A stretch of DNA of 64,000 nucleotides from Microbacterium kyungheense (lineage in GTDB: Bacteria; Actinomycetota; Actinomycetes; Actinomycetales; Microbacteriaceae). Position 1 is the stretch's first letter. The number at the start of each line of letters is the position of its first letter. The position numbers and the translations under genes were made by a program. Positions 28,533-35,734 of this stretch are shown here, piece after piece. The notes under the pieces were generated by a model. The model was not told the origin of the DNA, did no database searches, and was given only the letters and a program-made list of their open reading frames with translations. Location: NCBI RefSeq assembly GCF_006783905.1, contig NZ_VFPE01000001.1, positions 1-64,000 of the forward strand, given 5' to 3'.

Positions 28533-28867
28533 TCGAGGCGAGGGAGTTGGCCGAACGATACGCGGACTTGGTTGCAACCTGGGGCGCCGAGTCGAACTCG
28601 ACGAAGGCGAATCGCTTGTTCGATAGGATCCATGCACTCGCGGTTGAGCTACGACGCAGCGGCAACGGAAGACGCGAACTTGAGAAGCTGTTGACCAGCG
28701 AAAATCGAGCGATCCGGTATAAGTCAGCGAGTGATTGCCTGGCCTGGGACTGCAAAGACGCGATCGTCGCCCTCGAAGGACTCGTCGAGCCGCGCGGCCC
28801 GTACTCGCTCGATGCGGAGATGACGCTGAGGGAGTATCGCGCAGGACAGATGAAATTCGATTGGTAG
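28529..28867 (+). CDS. Cognate immunity protein, DUF2019-like
   Basis: The 112-residue product is all-helical, with NRLFDRIHALAVELRR, RRELEKLLTSENRAIRYKSASDCLAW and a final helix ending REYRAGQMKFDW. This follows the DUF2019 pattern (NRLFD, then a HEAT-like vRxxAA helix), a family that often stands behind polymorphic toxins. The ATG overlaps the toxin stop, which fits a toxin/immunity pair in which the protector must be co-translated. Its target would be the DHVVEQ nuclease tip; this is inference from position and family. Confidence 0.75.
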   Translation: MIEARELAERYADLVATWGAESNSTKANRLFDRIHALAVELRRSGNGRRELEKLLTSENRAIRYKSASDCLAWDCKDAIVALEGLVEPRGPYSLDAEMTLREYRAGQMKFDW

Positions 28868-28965
28868 CCGGTAGAAGGGGCCGGCTCCCCGGATCTCGCG
28901 GCTCTTCGACAGCTCAGGCCGCGCTGTTCCGGGGTCGGGTGCGCGAGGGGACAGTCCCAGTCAAC

Positions 28966-29055
28966 ATGTATGTGCGAGAGTCAACCGTTCTCTCCGAGCC
29001 CCTTCAGGCCGCGGTCGACCAAGGCGTGAGCAATCTGATTAGGAGATTGCCGTGA
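28966..29055 (+). pseudogene. Orphan short frame, possible toxin C-terminal remnant
   Basis: A 29-codon frame, MYVRESTVLSEPLQAAVDQG then VSNLIRRLP, ends with a stop overlapping the GTG of the next gene (GTGA). That overlap mirrors the toxin/immunity junction at 28529 and suggests the last residues of a lost toxin tip. The frame is open upstream to 28735, but there it is antisense-like and overlaps the DUF2019 gene. No ribosome site is evident. Confidence 0.35.
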
Positions 29056-29648
29056 CCCACGCCAGCCCTTCGCCGGCGCCGGGCGAGGGACCGATACTCG
29101 CTCAGTTGCGCGATGTCGGCTACGAAGTCGACTCCTTGGCAGACTTGCGGCATTCAGGTGTTCGATATCGCAAGGTAGTGCCAATCCTCGTCGGTGCTCT
29201 GTCGGGGGCCACGGACAAGAAGACACAGATGGAGGTGGTACGTGCTCTGACGGTGCCCTGGGCATCTCCGGAAGCGACTCCCCCTCTAATCAGGATGTTC
29301 AAGGAAGTTGACGACGAGACGGGCCTGGGCCTGCGGTGGGCAATCGGTAATGCGCTTGACGTGACCTGGAACGATGACGAGTTCGATGATCTCGTTCGAA
29401 TAGCCCGCAACCCAGCATACGGACGCAGCCGCGAGATGGTGGTCTTGGGACTTGGAAGATCACGGCGCGTAGAAGCGGCCGAGATCCTGATTGAGCTACT
29501 CGACGACCCAGAGGTGAGCGGGCATGCAGTCAGAGCACTTCGCAAGATCAGAACGGCCGCCGCCCGACCGGGTCTTGAGAGAATGCTGAACGATTCGCGT
29601 GGATGGGTGCGCAATGAAGCAAAGCGCGCCCTAGCGGACTTGAAATAG
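29052..29648 (+). CDS. HEAT-repeat protein, probable orphan immunity protein
   Basis: The 198-residue product is built of helical HEAT-like pairs: YRKVVPILVGALSGATDKKTQMEVVRAL, ATPPLIRMFKEVDDETGLGLRWAIGNAL, VEAAEILIELLDDPEVSGHAVRALRKI and RPGLERMLNDSRGWVRNEAKRALADL. HEAT proteins of this size occur as immunity factors in Rhs and WapA loci. GTG 29052 follows GGAGATTGCC (GGAGA at 29042-29046). Base composition is more AT-rich than the core genome. Its toxin is not present except perhaps for the short remnant before it. Confidence 0.75.
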   Translation: MTHASPSPAPGEGPILAQLRDVGYEVDSLADLRHSGVRYRKVVPILVGALSGATDKKTQMEVVRALTVPWASPEATPPLIRMFKEVDDETGLGLRWAIGNALDVTWNDDEFDDLVRIARNPAYGRSREMVVLGLGRSRRVEAAEILIELLDDPEVSGHAVRALRKIRTAAARPGLERMLNDSRGWVRNEAKRALADLK

Positions 29649-29702
29649 CGGTCGAGAGCATGCATCTCTCCAGGAACGAGGTCATGCGCGCAATTGTCAC
29701 GC

Positions 29703-29864
29703 TGTTTCAATAGCCAGCCGTTCCAGGGGCGGCGGTTCACAATTTACGTGGAGATCAACGTGGATGGTCTCAATGTTGTCCAAGGGCGAACCAACGTCTT
29801 CGTGATTCCTGGTGAAGCGCCGCTTGACCTTACGGGCCGAATCGTGGGGTTCGGTGCGAACTGA
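29703..29864 (+). pseudogene. Orphan toxin-end fragment before the DUF6881-like gene
   Basis: A frame without start, readable from about 29703, encodes FNSQPFQGRRFTIYVEINVD followed by GLNVVQGRTNVFVIPGEAPLDL and TGRIVGFGAN, then stops at 29862-29864. The stop shares its A with the ATG of the next gene (TGATG). The sequence has normal protein character (a beta-rich end) and probably is the last 50 residues of a displaced toxin or a displaced cargo protein. Confidence 0.45.
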
Positions 29865-30142
29865 TGATCAGCTATTTGAAGGTTGTGTGGCATCACGAGT
29901 TCGACGATGAGCCTGTGTTCCTATTCAGTGAAATCGAGGACGGATGGGAGATTCGGAAGGTCGAGAAGTTCCGTGACGGGCGGTCCCAGTATGCGGGTCC
30001 CGAGGGGAGCACAGGCGACACAATGTTGTCGGAGACCCCGATGCCGAGCCCTGCGGAAATCGCTGAGGACCCTCAGTTCACGCTGGAGACCATCGATACG
30101 GAGGACTTCGACCTTGAGTGGCGTGGGGCTGGTGGCGGTTGA
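29864..30142 (+). CDS. DUF6881-like immunity protein
   Basis: The 92-residue product reads MISYLKVVWHHEFDDEPVFL, then SEIEDGWEIRKVEKFRDGR, MPSPAEIAEDPQF and TIDTEDFDLEW. This matches, by eye, the DUF6881 pattern (YxKVxWxHxFxDEPV, WExRKVExFRDG, PxxxEI), small acidic proteins typical of toxin loci. It begins in a TGATG overlap with the orphan fragment before it, again a toxin/immunity type junction. Acidic character suggests it binds a basic toxin. Confidence 0.72.
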   Translation: MISYLKVVWHHEFDDEPVFLFSEIEDGWEIRKVEKFRDGRSQYAGPEGSTGDTMLSETPMPSPAEIAEDPQFTLETIDTEDFDLEWRGAGGG

Positions 30143-30236
30143 GGAATTGCCCCACGATGTGGTGGGTCAATGCGACGATGGGTGGGTACGACAAGATCAC
30201 GCAGACAGTGACATGGACGGAAAGGATCCCAGTTCC

Positions 30237-30686
30237 ATGAGCACGCGTCATGTTCGCCGGACCGCTCTCACACTGTCAATCATCACTGTCACGGTCGTCG
30301 CGATTTTGCTCGTGGTCGTGGCGTCCGCGCAGTTGGTCGATGAGGGCGCCTCTGCCATGCAGGTATCGGGGACCTGGGCCAGCTCAAGTTCCGAAGCTCC
30401 TGGGACAATCGCAATTGAAACGGACGGCACGGCCGCTGCCTCGGGGCTAACCGTGCTCGATCAACGCGCGGATCCAGCACGAGTCCTTGGAACTGGTATC
30501 GAGGGGACGGGTAGCTGGACTCTCGATCGTGGACAGCTGAAGGTGGTGATCGCGGACGAGGCAGGCACCGAGTATGAGTTGCACATGTTCGTGATGCGCA
30601 CGCCTCTGCGAGGGCAGTTTCTTCGAGTGGTAGTGGGGGACCCGGATGGCCCACGTGCGACGCAGGACTTCTGGAGAGCGGACTAG
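30237..30686 (+). CDS. Small membrane-anchored protein of the island
   Basis: The 149-residue product has a basic N terminus, one membrane helix (residues 10-31, ALTLSIITVTVVAILLVVVA) and an extracytoplasmic domain with SGTWASSSSEAPGTIAIETDG and GSWTLDRGQLKVVIADEAGTEYELHMF, a beta-sandwich-like pattern of the kind seen in small lipocalin-like or membrane-anchored immunity proteins. ATG 30237 follows AAAGGA (30221-30226); ATG 30213 is an alternative. Its place among immunity genes suggests protection against a toxin acting outside the cytoplasm, which is inference. Confidence 0.6.
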   Translation: MSTRHVRRTALTLSIITVTVVAILLVVVASAQLVDEGASAMQVSGTWASSSSEAPGTIAIETDGTAAASGLTVLDQRADPARVLGTGIEGTGSWTLDRGQLKVVIADEAGTEYELHMFVMRTPLRGQFLRVVVGDPDGPRATQDFWRAD

Positions 30687-30921
30687 CGCTCACAAGATCA
30701 GCATGGAAATGGCGGTGAATCGACAGCGGGAACAACAAGAAGTCATCCATCGAGCCCCCTGTGGCGCGCGGTCGAACTCTACGTTTGCAAGCTCGACCGT
30801 TCACGGATCTGCGGTCGGAAGCGATTGTCTCTGGCCCCGACGGCTAACGTGACATTCAGAGGCTTGGCTGTCAGCAACCAGCGACTCTTGCCGTGGACGG
30901 GACCGCGCTGAGACTGAGGCG

Positions 30922-31048
30922 GGTCGTTGTCCCTGGGTGACCGTGTTGCGCGACAAGGGCGGGGTGAAGACGGGGATCCGCACCTACACCGCCGCGGGCA
31001 TCCAGGCCGCGGAACGGGTGTCGGGCACCGGCGGTGGACTGTTCTTGG
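30922..31048 (+). pseudogene. Displaced fragment of Rhs core
   Basis: The segment encodes TVLRDKGGVKTGIRTYTAAGIQ AAERVSGTGGGLF across about 110 bases, corresponding to 27255-27370 in the Rhs gene (TVLRDKGGVKTGIRTYTAAG IQVAERVSGTGGGLF). Nucleotide identity is roughly 88 percent by eye, with a 2-base deletion just before it and loss of similarity right after GLF. It is the left edge of an earlier Rhs C-terminal cassette, left behind by recombination. Confidence 0.8.
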
Positions 31049-31257
31049 GGTTCCGATGGATTCACAGACCGCCATGTCTACAGCCTCTCAGGCATATTCG
31101 ACACCGGACGATCCGCGATCCGCGATCCGCAGCGAGAGTTGTGTGCCGTCCGACTTCACAGCCCGCATCTCCGGAGTTCTTCGCGTAGCCGCGCCTCGAC
31201 GATCCTGCAGTCCCGGACGCGGATGAGGTTCACACCTCACACCTCGAACGGACGGCA

Positions 31258-31869
31258 TCAGAAGGCCGCGTAGTTGGGGCGGCCAGCGGGCCGATAGGTC
31301 TGAATCATCACTCCCTTTGAATCGGAACGCGAGTCGACCAGGTTCATCGCGATATCTCGACCAGAGTCTGCGAAAAGGCGGGCGCCCTGCCCGAGAACCA
31401 CGGGAATGATGATGAGCTCCATTTCGTCGACGAGGTCTTTCTCGAGGAGCCACTGGATGAGACGACTGCTTCCGTGTACTTGGAGCTCGCCGTCGCCCCT
31501 GGCTTTCAGTTCCGTGACGGCGGCGAAGAGATCGTCACCGAGGACCGCTGTGTTCGCCCATTCCGGTTCCGTCAGCGTCCCGGATGCCACGTACTTCGGC
31601 TTCGAATTCAAGGCCACCCCGATCGGATGCCGTTTCAGGTCCTCGAGGGTGCCCCAGAATTCGTGGAGGATGTCGTATGTTCGGCGGCCGAAGAGGAACG
31701 CGTCGGCGCGCTGGAACGTCGCGGCAATGTGGTCGCGGGTCGTGTCGTCACCCGCTCCCCTCGCCCATCCGCCGCGTTCGAATCCCCCCTCGAGGTCTTC
31801 AACAGTTGGGCCGCCGTTACCCTGAGTGACTCCGTCAAGAGTGAGCTGCGTGATCGTCGTAAGTTTCAT
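31258..31869 (-). CDS. Dihydrofolate-reductase-like (RibD C-terminal domain) protein
   Basis: The 203-residue product belongs to the DHFR/RibD-C group: MKLTTITQLTLDGVTQGNGG, then DAFLFGRRTYDILHEFW, KPKYVASGTL, and LQVHGSSRLIQWLLEKDLVDEMELIIIPVVLGQGARLF. Such proteins are NADPH-binding reductases of unknown substrate common in Actinobacteria, not classical folate enzymes. ATG 31869 is chosen because the family starts there; the open frame extends 14 codons further. It sits in the cargo end of the island, convergent with the Rhs remnants. Confidence 0.88.
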   Translation of the reverse strand: MKLTTITQLTLDGVTQGNGGPTVEDLEGGFERGGWARGAGDDTTRDHIAATFQRADAFLFGRRTYDILHEFWGTLEDLKRHPIGVALNSKPKYVASGTLTEPEWANTAVLGDDLFAAVTELKARGDGELQVHGSSRLIQWLLEKDLVDEMELIIIPVVLGQGARLFADSGRDIAMNLVDSRSDSKGVMIQTYRPAGRPNYAAF

Positions 31870-32230
31870 TGGTTTGGTTCTCCATGACTTCGGCACCCAC
31901 GTTGGGGCCATTCATGAAGTCAACGAACGACTTCGCGCGAATCCGACACCACTCGAAAAACCTGCTCAGACAAGAAGCCTCACCGAGGCGCTCCGGATCC
32001 CGGCATTGCCGACCTCACCAGCGCGCTGGACGTGGAATGGCACCCGGGCCCGGCTGTTGTCGAACGAGAACGAGCTGCATTCGCTGCCCGATACGCACTG
32101 CGCGGCACCCGCCCGCGCTTCGTGACGTCGGGCCTCTACCTCGCGTCCACGTGGTGGAACGTTCGTCCGGCATCCGAACGGACTGGAAACGGCTCGGCCG
32201 CCCCGCTCTCCTCGAGCGACGACAACCTCA
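31870..32230. other. Island stretch without a supported gene
   Basis: This 361-base stretch lies between the DHFR-like and ohrR genes. One plus-strand frame near 32028-32180 (EWHPGPAVVERERAAFAARY, then ALRGTRPRFVTSGL) has protein-like composition but no start, family or stop context, so it may be the remnant of a lost gene. Confidence 0.4.
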
Positions 32231-32686
32231 TCATCCTCGCGCTCCGCGCCCAAACTCCGCGGCGCGTTCATCAAGGGCAGCGACGAGCTTGCGCATCTCT
32301 TCATGCAGATGCTCGGCATCGCGATCGCCGTAGTGGAACGTGCTGAAGACCTTTGCCACGAGATCCTTCCCCCGTTCCTCAAGCTTGCGACCTCGTGTGG
32401 TCAACCGCACCAGCACGGATCGCTCATCGGTGGTACTGCGCTCGCGCGTCACGAAACCGGCCGCCTCGAGGCGCTTGAGCAGCGGTGACAGCGTGCCGGA
32501 GTCGAAGCGCAGCGCGGCGCCGAGTTCTTTGACCGTCTGTGGATCGCGGTCCCACAACACGAGCATGGTCATGTACTGCGGGTAGGTGAGCCCCAACTCG
32601 CGCAGCGCGGGCCGGTAGGCGTTGTCGAGCTCTCGCGCAGCCACATGGACCGCAAAGCAGGCTAGATCATCGGGCAAGACTCCCAT
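32231..32686 (-). CDS. ohrR: MarR-family organic peroxide sensor, OhrR-like
   Basis: The 151-residue product has the MarR winged helix (LTYPQYMTMLVLWDRDPQTVKELGAALRFDSGTLSPLLKRLEAAGFVTR) and, near its N terminus, LACFAVHVAARE, in which Cys10 lies where OhrR proteins carry their peroxide-sensing cysteine (LCFxLYxxSR in Bacillus). It represses ohr until oxidised. It is divergent from ohr with an 84-base shared control region containing a palindrome. Being in an integrated element it may duplicate a chromosomal pair. Confidence 0.9.
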   Translation of the reverse strand: MGVLPDDLACFAVHVAARELDNAYRPALRELGLTYPQYMTMLVLWDRDPQTVKELGAALRFDSGTLSPLLKRLEAAGFVTRERSTTDERSVLVRLTTRGRKLEERGKDLVAKVFSTFHYGDRDAEHLHEEMRKLVAALDERAAEFGRGARG

Positions 32687-32705
32687 GGGAGCATCCTACG
32701 CTAAT

Positions 32706-32738
32706 TTGACAGCACACATTTTAGTTGTGTACAACTAA
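32706..32738 (+). promoter_or_regulatory. ohr promoter and OhrR operator
   Basis: TTGACA (32706-32711) and TACAAC (32730-32735), 18 bases apart, form a plausible promoter towards ohr. The perfect palindrome TTAGTTGT-GT-ACAACTAA at 32721-32738 overlaps the -10 element, the expected place for OhrR repression. It resembles the AT-rich, TACAA-containing OhrR sites known from other bacteria. Confidence 0.72.
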
Positions 32739-32770
32739 GTTGCTGCCGTTATAGCTTGAGGAGCTTTCCC

Positions 32771-33187
32771 ATGAACGCGATTTACACCGCCGTGGCCACG
32801 TCTTCGGGACGGGACGGCCGTGCCGTCACATCGGACGGCCGTCTCGACGTCATCCTCGCCATGCCGAACGAGATGGGCGGTACTGGTGAGGGGACGAATC
32901 CAGAACAGCTGTTCGCTGCGGGGTACGCAGCCTGCTTCTCGACGTCGCTCGGGATAGTGGCGAAGCGCATGGCGATCGACGCCGGCGACGTCGCAGTCAC
33001 AGCGGAAGTGAGTCTGGTTCCGAGGGCAAGTGGCTCGGGCTTCGCGCTGGCAACTGTCCTTCGGGTCGAGTTGCCCGAGCACATCGCAGATGAGACTGCT
33101 CGAGCGTTGGTCGACGCAACGCATCAGGTCTGCCCCTATTCGAACGCGACCCAGGGCAACATGCCCGTCGAGATCGTGATCGAATAG
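32771..33187 (+). CDS. ohr: Organic hydroperoxide resistance protein Ohr
   Basis: The 138-residue product is a complete Ohr thiol peroxidase: YTAVATSSGRDGRAVTSDG, LFAAGYAACFSTSL with reactive Cys55, and VCPYSNATQGN with resolving Cys121. Arg17 is placed as the peroxide-binding arginine. It reduces organic and fatty-acid hydroperoxides in the cytoplasm using lipoyl-dependent reductants. ATG 32771 follows GAGGAG at 32758-32763. The last cargo gene before the right end of the island, it would give the host a selectable benefit. Confidence 0.95.
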   Translation: MNAIYTAVATSSGRDGRAVTSDGRLDVILAMPNEMGGTGEGTNPEQLFAAGYAACFSTSLGIVAKRMAIDAGDVAVTAEVSLVPRASGSGFALATVLRVELPEHIADETARALVDATHQVCPYSNATQGNMPVEIVIE

Positions 33188-33482
33188 CACCCAAAGGGAC
33201 CGCAAGCCGGTCGGCCACGGCGTCGCGGCTGATGGAGCGAAGCTGCTCGTTGGTCGCTGACTGCGAGAGTCCCGGTAGACCCGCCCGGTGAGGTGTCCGA
33301 ATGAACGGACGTCAAATGCGAATTCAAGCGACTCGATTGGCAAGCACTGCGACCGCCCGTGAGTAAACGCGTGAGTAAAACTCAAACGCATCTCGACCCA
33401 TCGAGCACATCGATGAAATCTCGAAACCTGCGGAAAACCAACCCAGACCCGGTCGCGCACACCAACGAAATGTCACCTCGTA
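33188..33482. other. Right end of the island, no gene
   Basis: No coding frame is supported in this stretch between ohr and the right repeat. GTGAGTAAA occurs twice close together (about 33360-33380). An integrase gene would normally stand next to one of the att sites and none can be read here in any frame. Confidence 0.5.
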
Positions 33483-33510
33483 TGGGTTCAAATCCCACCG
33501 TCACCGCCAG
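33483..33510. repeat. Right attachment site (attR), tRNA-Ser 3' end copy
   Basis: Identical over 28 bases to 25160-25187. The copy lacks the rest of the tRNA and cannot be functional as a tRNA. It is followed at once by a strong hairpin that looks like the original tRNA terminator. Confidence 0.88.
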
Positions 33511-33513
33511 TTG

Positions 33514-33558
33514 AGAAGCCCCGCGATCCTTTGTAAACACTGGGATCGCGGGGCTTCT
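33514..33558 (+). terminator. Stranded tRNA-Ser terminator
   Basis: A perfect 16-base inverted repeat (33514-33529 / 33543-33558) with a 13-base loop is followed by GCTTTG. It begins 4 bases after attR, exactly where a terminator stands after an uninterrupted tRNA gene, so it was probably displaced when the island entered. Confidence 0.75.
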
Positions 33559-33661
33559 GCTTTGCCTGAGGCGAGCCTCGTGCCCACAGTTTGCCCACAT
33601 TTGGGAACGAACGAGGGTGACCGAGACGGAGATTTCCACGGGCTGTTCGTCGTTTCACGCG

Positions 33662-33833
33662 CTCCGCGTCGGGAGGCGTATCGAACATCCTCGCCGGGAC
33701 TCGCGCCTACTCGACCAGCGACGGTGGATGCAGAGTGGCGTCCCACGGTAGGGCTTCGCGTCGACATGGGGGACCGTATCGGGCATTTCAGGCGGGCGGG
33801 GCGTACGAGCATCGCGCGCTCTTCGCCCGCCCA
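33662..33833. repeat. Long imperfect direct repeat, copy A
   Basis: This 172-base stretch matches 46957-47128 at a little over 80 percent by eye, same orientation. The best part (33731-33776 versus 47028-47073) differs at one of 46 positions. No ribosome site or convincing frame is seen. The surroundings (33559-33972) hold no other gene. Confidence 0.75.
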
Positions 33834-33972
33834 GCCAAGCGCCGCCCAACTTCAACCCCCAGGCCATGGTCCAAGTGGTCCTCGTCGCTGCAGCCACATG
33901 GCAAGGCAGCTGACCAGTCCGGCCATGCACGCTGACCGATCCCGTTGCCGTGTTGGTCGAGAGCATGTCTGG

Positions 33973-35454
33973 TTATCCGGCGGAGGAGAGTCCGTGGAGC
34001 ATCTTCGCGATCTGCTCTTGCACCTGTGCGTCGTCGATCTCGAACATGGCGTAGCTGATTCCGGCTGACTGGATGGGCCGGTTCGGGTACTGCTTGTAGG
34101 TGGGGAGCACGCCGAGCAGCCGTTCCGCCATCTGCGGCAGCTGCCAGGTCTTCTCGGCGAAGCTGTTCATGAAGATGTCGTACCGCTCCTGCGGGTCCTG
34201 CCACAGGTCGAACAGCTCCGGGACGATCGCCGTATATGACGCGGGGCCTCGCCAGCCGTCGCGGACGTTCCAGACCGCCTTCCACTTGCCGAGTCGGACG
34301 GCGCCGGGGACGAGCTCCGTCTCGGTCATATAGAACCAGTGGTCCCGGGTCGAGGGTCCCTCACCCTTCAGCAGCGCGGTCTGGTCATAGCTGTCGAAGA
34401 TCGTCGGCTCACCATCGCGGTCCTCGGTCGGCAGTTCCACACCCGCGATGCTCGCGAACGTGGCCATCAGGTCCAGGGACCCGACGATGTCGGAGTTGCG
34501 ACGCCCGGCCTCGATCGTTCCTGGCCACCAGGCGATCGCGGGGACGCGGCTGCCGCCTTCGTAGTCGGTGCCCTTGGTGCCGCGATACGGGGTGTACCCG
34601 CAGTCGGGGTACACATCCTGCCAGGCGCCGTTGTCGGTGGTCCAGATGATGAGGGTGTTCTCGGCGATGCCGAGCTCGCGCACCTTGTCGACGACCTGAC
34701 CGACACGGTGGTCGAGCTCGACGAGGGAGTCGAGGTACTTCGACTTGGCCATGGAGGCGCCCTCGAACTCCGGGTGCGGCAGGTTCGGCTGGTGCAGCTT
34801 CGCGGTGTTCAGGTACAGGAAGAACGGGTTCTCGCCGCCTGCGTGGTTCTCGATGTAGTCGAGCGCGATGTCCGTGGACTTCTCGTCGATGAGCGGGATG
34901 TTCGACGAGTCGACCTTCTCCACCTCGTGCGGCTTCTCGCCGGCCTTGCCCTCGAGCGCGCCGATGACATTGCCCCACATCTTCATCGTGGCCGGGTCGT
35001 CGAACGGGAAGTCGGGGTTGTATGCCTTGTCGGTGTAGGTGTACGCGTTCAGGTGGTAAAGCGTGGTGTTGTACATCTCGTCGAAACCGTGCGCGGTCGG
35101 CATCGCATAGTCGGCTTCTCCGAGGTGCCACTTGCCGATCTGGCAGGTGTCGTACTGCGCCTTCTTCAACACGCTGGCCAGCGTCCACTCGGCAGCCGGC
35201 AGGCCGCCGCCCTGGCCCGGGAACGCGACCGTGGTCATACCGCTGCGGATCGGGAGACGCCCGGTCAACGCCGCGGCGCGCCCGGGCGTGCAGCTGGGCT
35301 GCCCGTAGAACGACAGGAACTGCAGGCCCTCCGCTGCGAGGCGGTCCAGATTCGGCGTCGGCGCACCACGGTTCTCACCGCCGCCGTAGCAACCCAGATC
35401 CCCCCAGCCCACATCGTCGGACATGAACAAGATGATGTTCGGCTTCTCGGCCAT
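33973..35454 (-). CDS. Arylsulfatase-type sulfatase
   Basis: The 493-residue product is a formylglycine-dependent sulfatase. It begins KPNIILFMSDDVGWGDLGCYGG with the metal-binding Asp pair, has the modification motif C-T-P-G-R in PSCTPGRAAALTGRLP (Cys about residue 56), then QIGKWHLGE, IIWTTDNGAWQDVYP and PYRGTKGTDYEGGSRVPAIAWWPG. The Cys-type site must be converted to formylglycine by a separate enzyme not in this window. No signal peptide is visible, so it acts in the cytoplasm or is exported otherwise. GAGGAG lies 8-13 bases before ATG 35454; a longer frame to 35505 is rejected. Confidence 0.93.
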   Translation of the reverse strand: MAEKPNIILFMSDDVGWGDLGCYGGGENRGAPTPNLDRLAAEGLQFLSFYGQPSCTPGRAAALTGRLPIRSGMTTVAFPGQGGGLPAAEWTLASVLKKAQYDTCQIGKWHLGEADYAMPTAHGFDEMYNTTLYHLNAYTYTDKAYNPDFPFDDPATMKMWGNVIGALEGKAGEKPHEVEKVDSSNIPLIDEKSTDIALDYIENHAGGENPFFLYLNTAKLHQPNLPHPEFEGASMAKSKYLDSLVELDHRVGQVVDKVRELGIAENTLIIWTTDNGAWQDVYPDCGYTPYRGTKGTDYEGGSRVPAIAWWPGTIEAGRRNSDIVGSLDLMATFASIAGVELPTEDRDGEPTIFDSYDQTALLKGEGPSTRDHWFYMTETELVPGAVRLGKWKAVWNVRDGWRGPASYTAIVPELFDLWQDPQERYDIFMNSFAEKTWQLPQMAERLLGVLPTYKQYPNRPIQSAGISYAMFEIDDAQVQEQIAKMLHGLSSAG

Positions 35455-35570
35455 TTCTCGATCTCCTCGCCTAGGACGTTCGATTCGGACGCTATCAGAG
35501 GCCACGCTCCTACCGCCGACTGCTCGTCCCCACCTGGTCGGTTCCGATCAGATCTTGATGGGGAAAGACG

Positions 35571-35681
35571 ATGACTCCCACAATGCCCACCCCTGACGCC
35601 TGGATGCGGGCACTGGATACCTGGCTGAACGCGATCGAATCTCACATCTCTGACACGACGTGTCGCGGGCTCCGCCGATAG
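35571..35681 (+). CDS. Possible small ORF (36 aa)
   Basis: ATG 35571 follows GGGGAAAGACG and opens a 36-codon frame, MTPTMPTPDAWMRALDTWLN, then AIESHISDTTCRGLRR. The middle could form an amphipathic helix. It lies in the 280-base space between the divergent sulfatase and the next gene. No family is recognised and it may be chance. Confidence 0.3.
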   Translation: MTPTMPTPDAWMRALDTWLNAIESHISDTTCRGLRR

Positions 35682-35734
35682 TCGACTGTTCACGAACCTG
35701 AGAGCTACACATCTAGGAGGCGTACCGTTCGATT

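Larger units (their letters stand above)
25160..33510. mobile_element. Genomic island integrated at tRNA-Ser (8.3 kb, no integrase seen)
   Basis: The segment is bounded by exact 28-base copies of the tRNA-Ser 3' end (25160-25187 and 33483-33510), the classical footprint of tyrosine-recombinase integration. Inside are a truncated Rhs toxin, immunity-like genes, orphan toxin ends, a DHFR-like gene and ohrR-ohr. Base composition and codon use are visibly more AT-rich and irregular than in the flanks, especially 28.3-30.9 kb. No integrase, excisionase, relaxase or replication gene is recognisable, so the element is probably immobile now or moved by a helper. Confidence 0.85.

Noticed and set aside
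30937..31188. Separate small gene in the second Rhs fragment
   Set aside because: The first 36 residues are Rhs core and the remainder is out of frame with any Rhs sequence; it is a remnant, not a gene.
33188..33482. Integrase gene next to attR
   Set aside because: All six frames were looked at for the Arg-His-x-x-Arg...Tyr pattern of tyrosine recombinases or a serine recombinase start; nothing readable was found.
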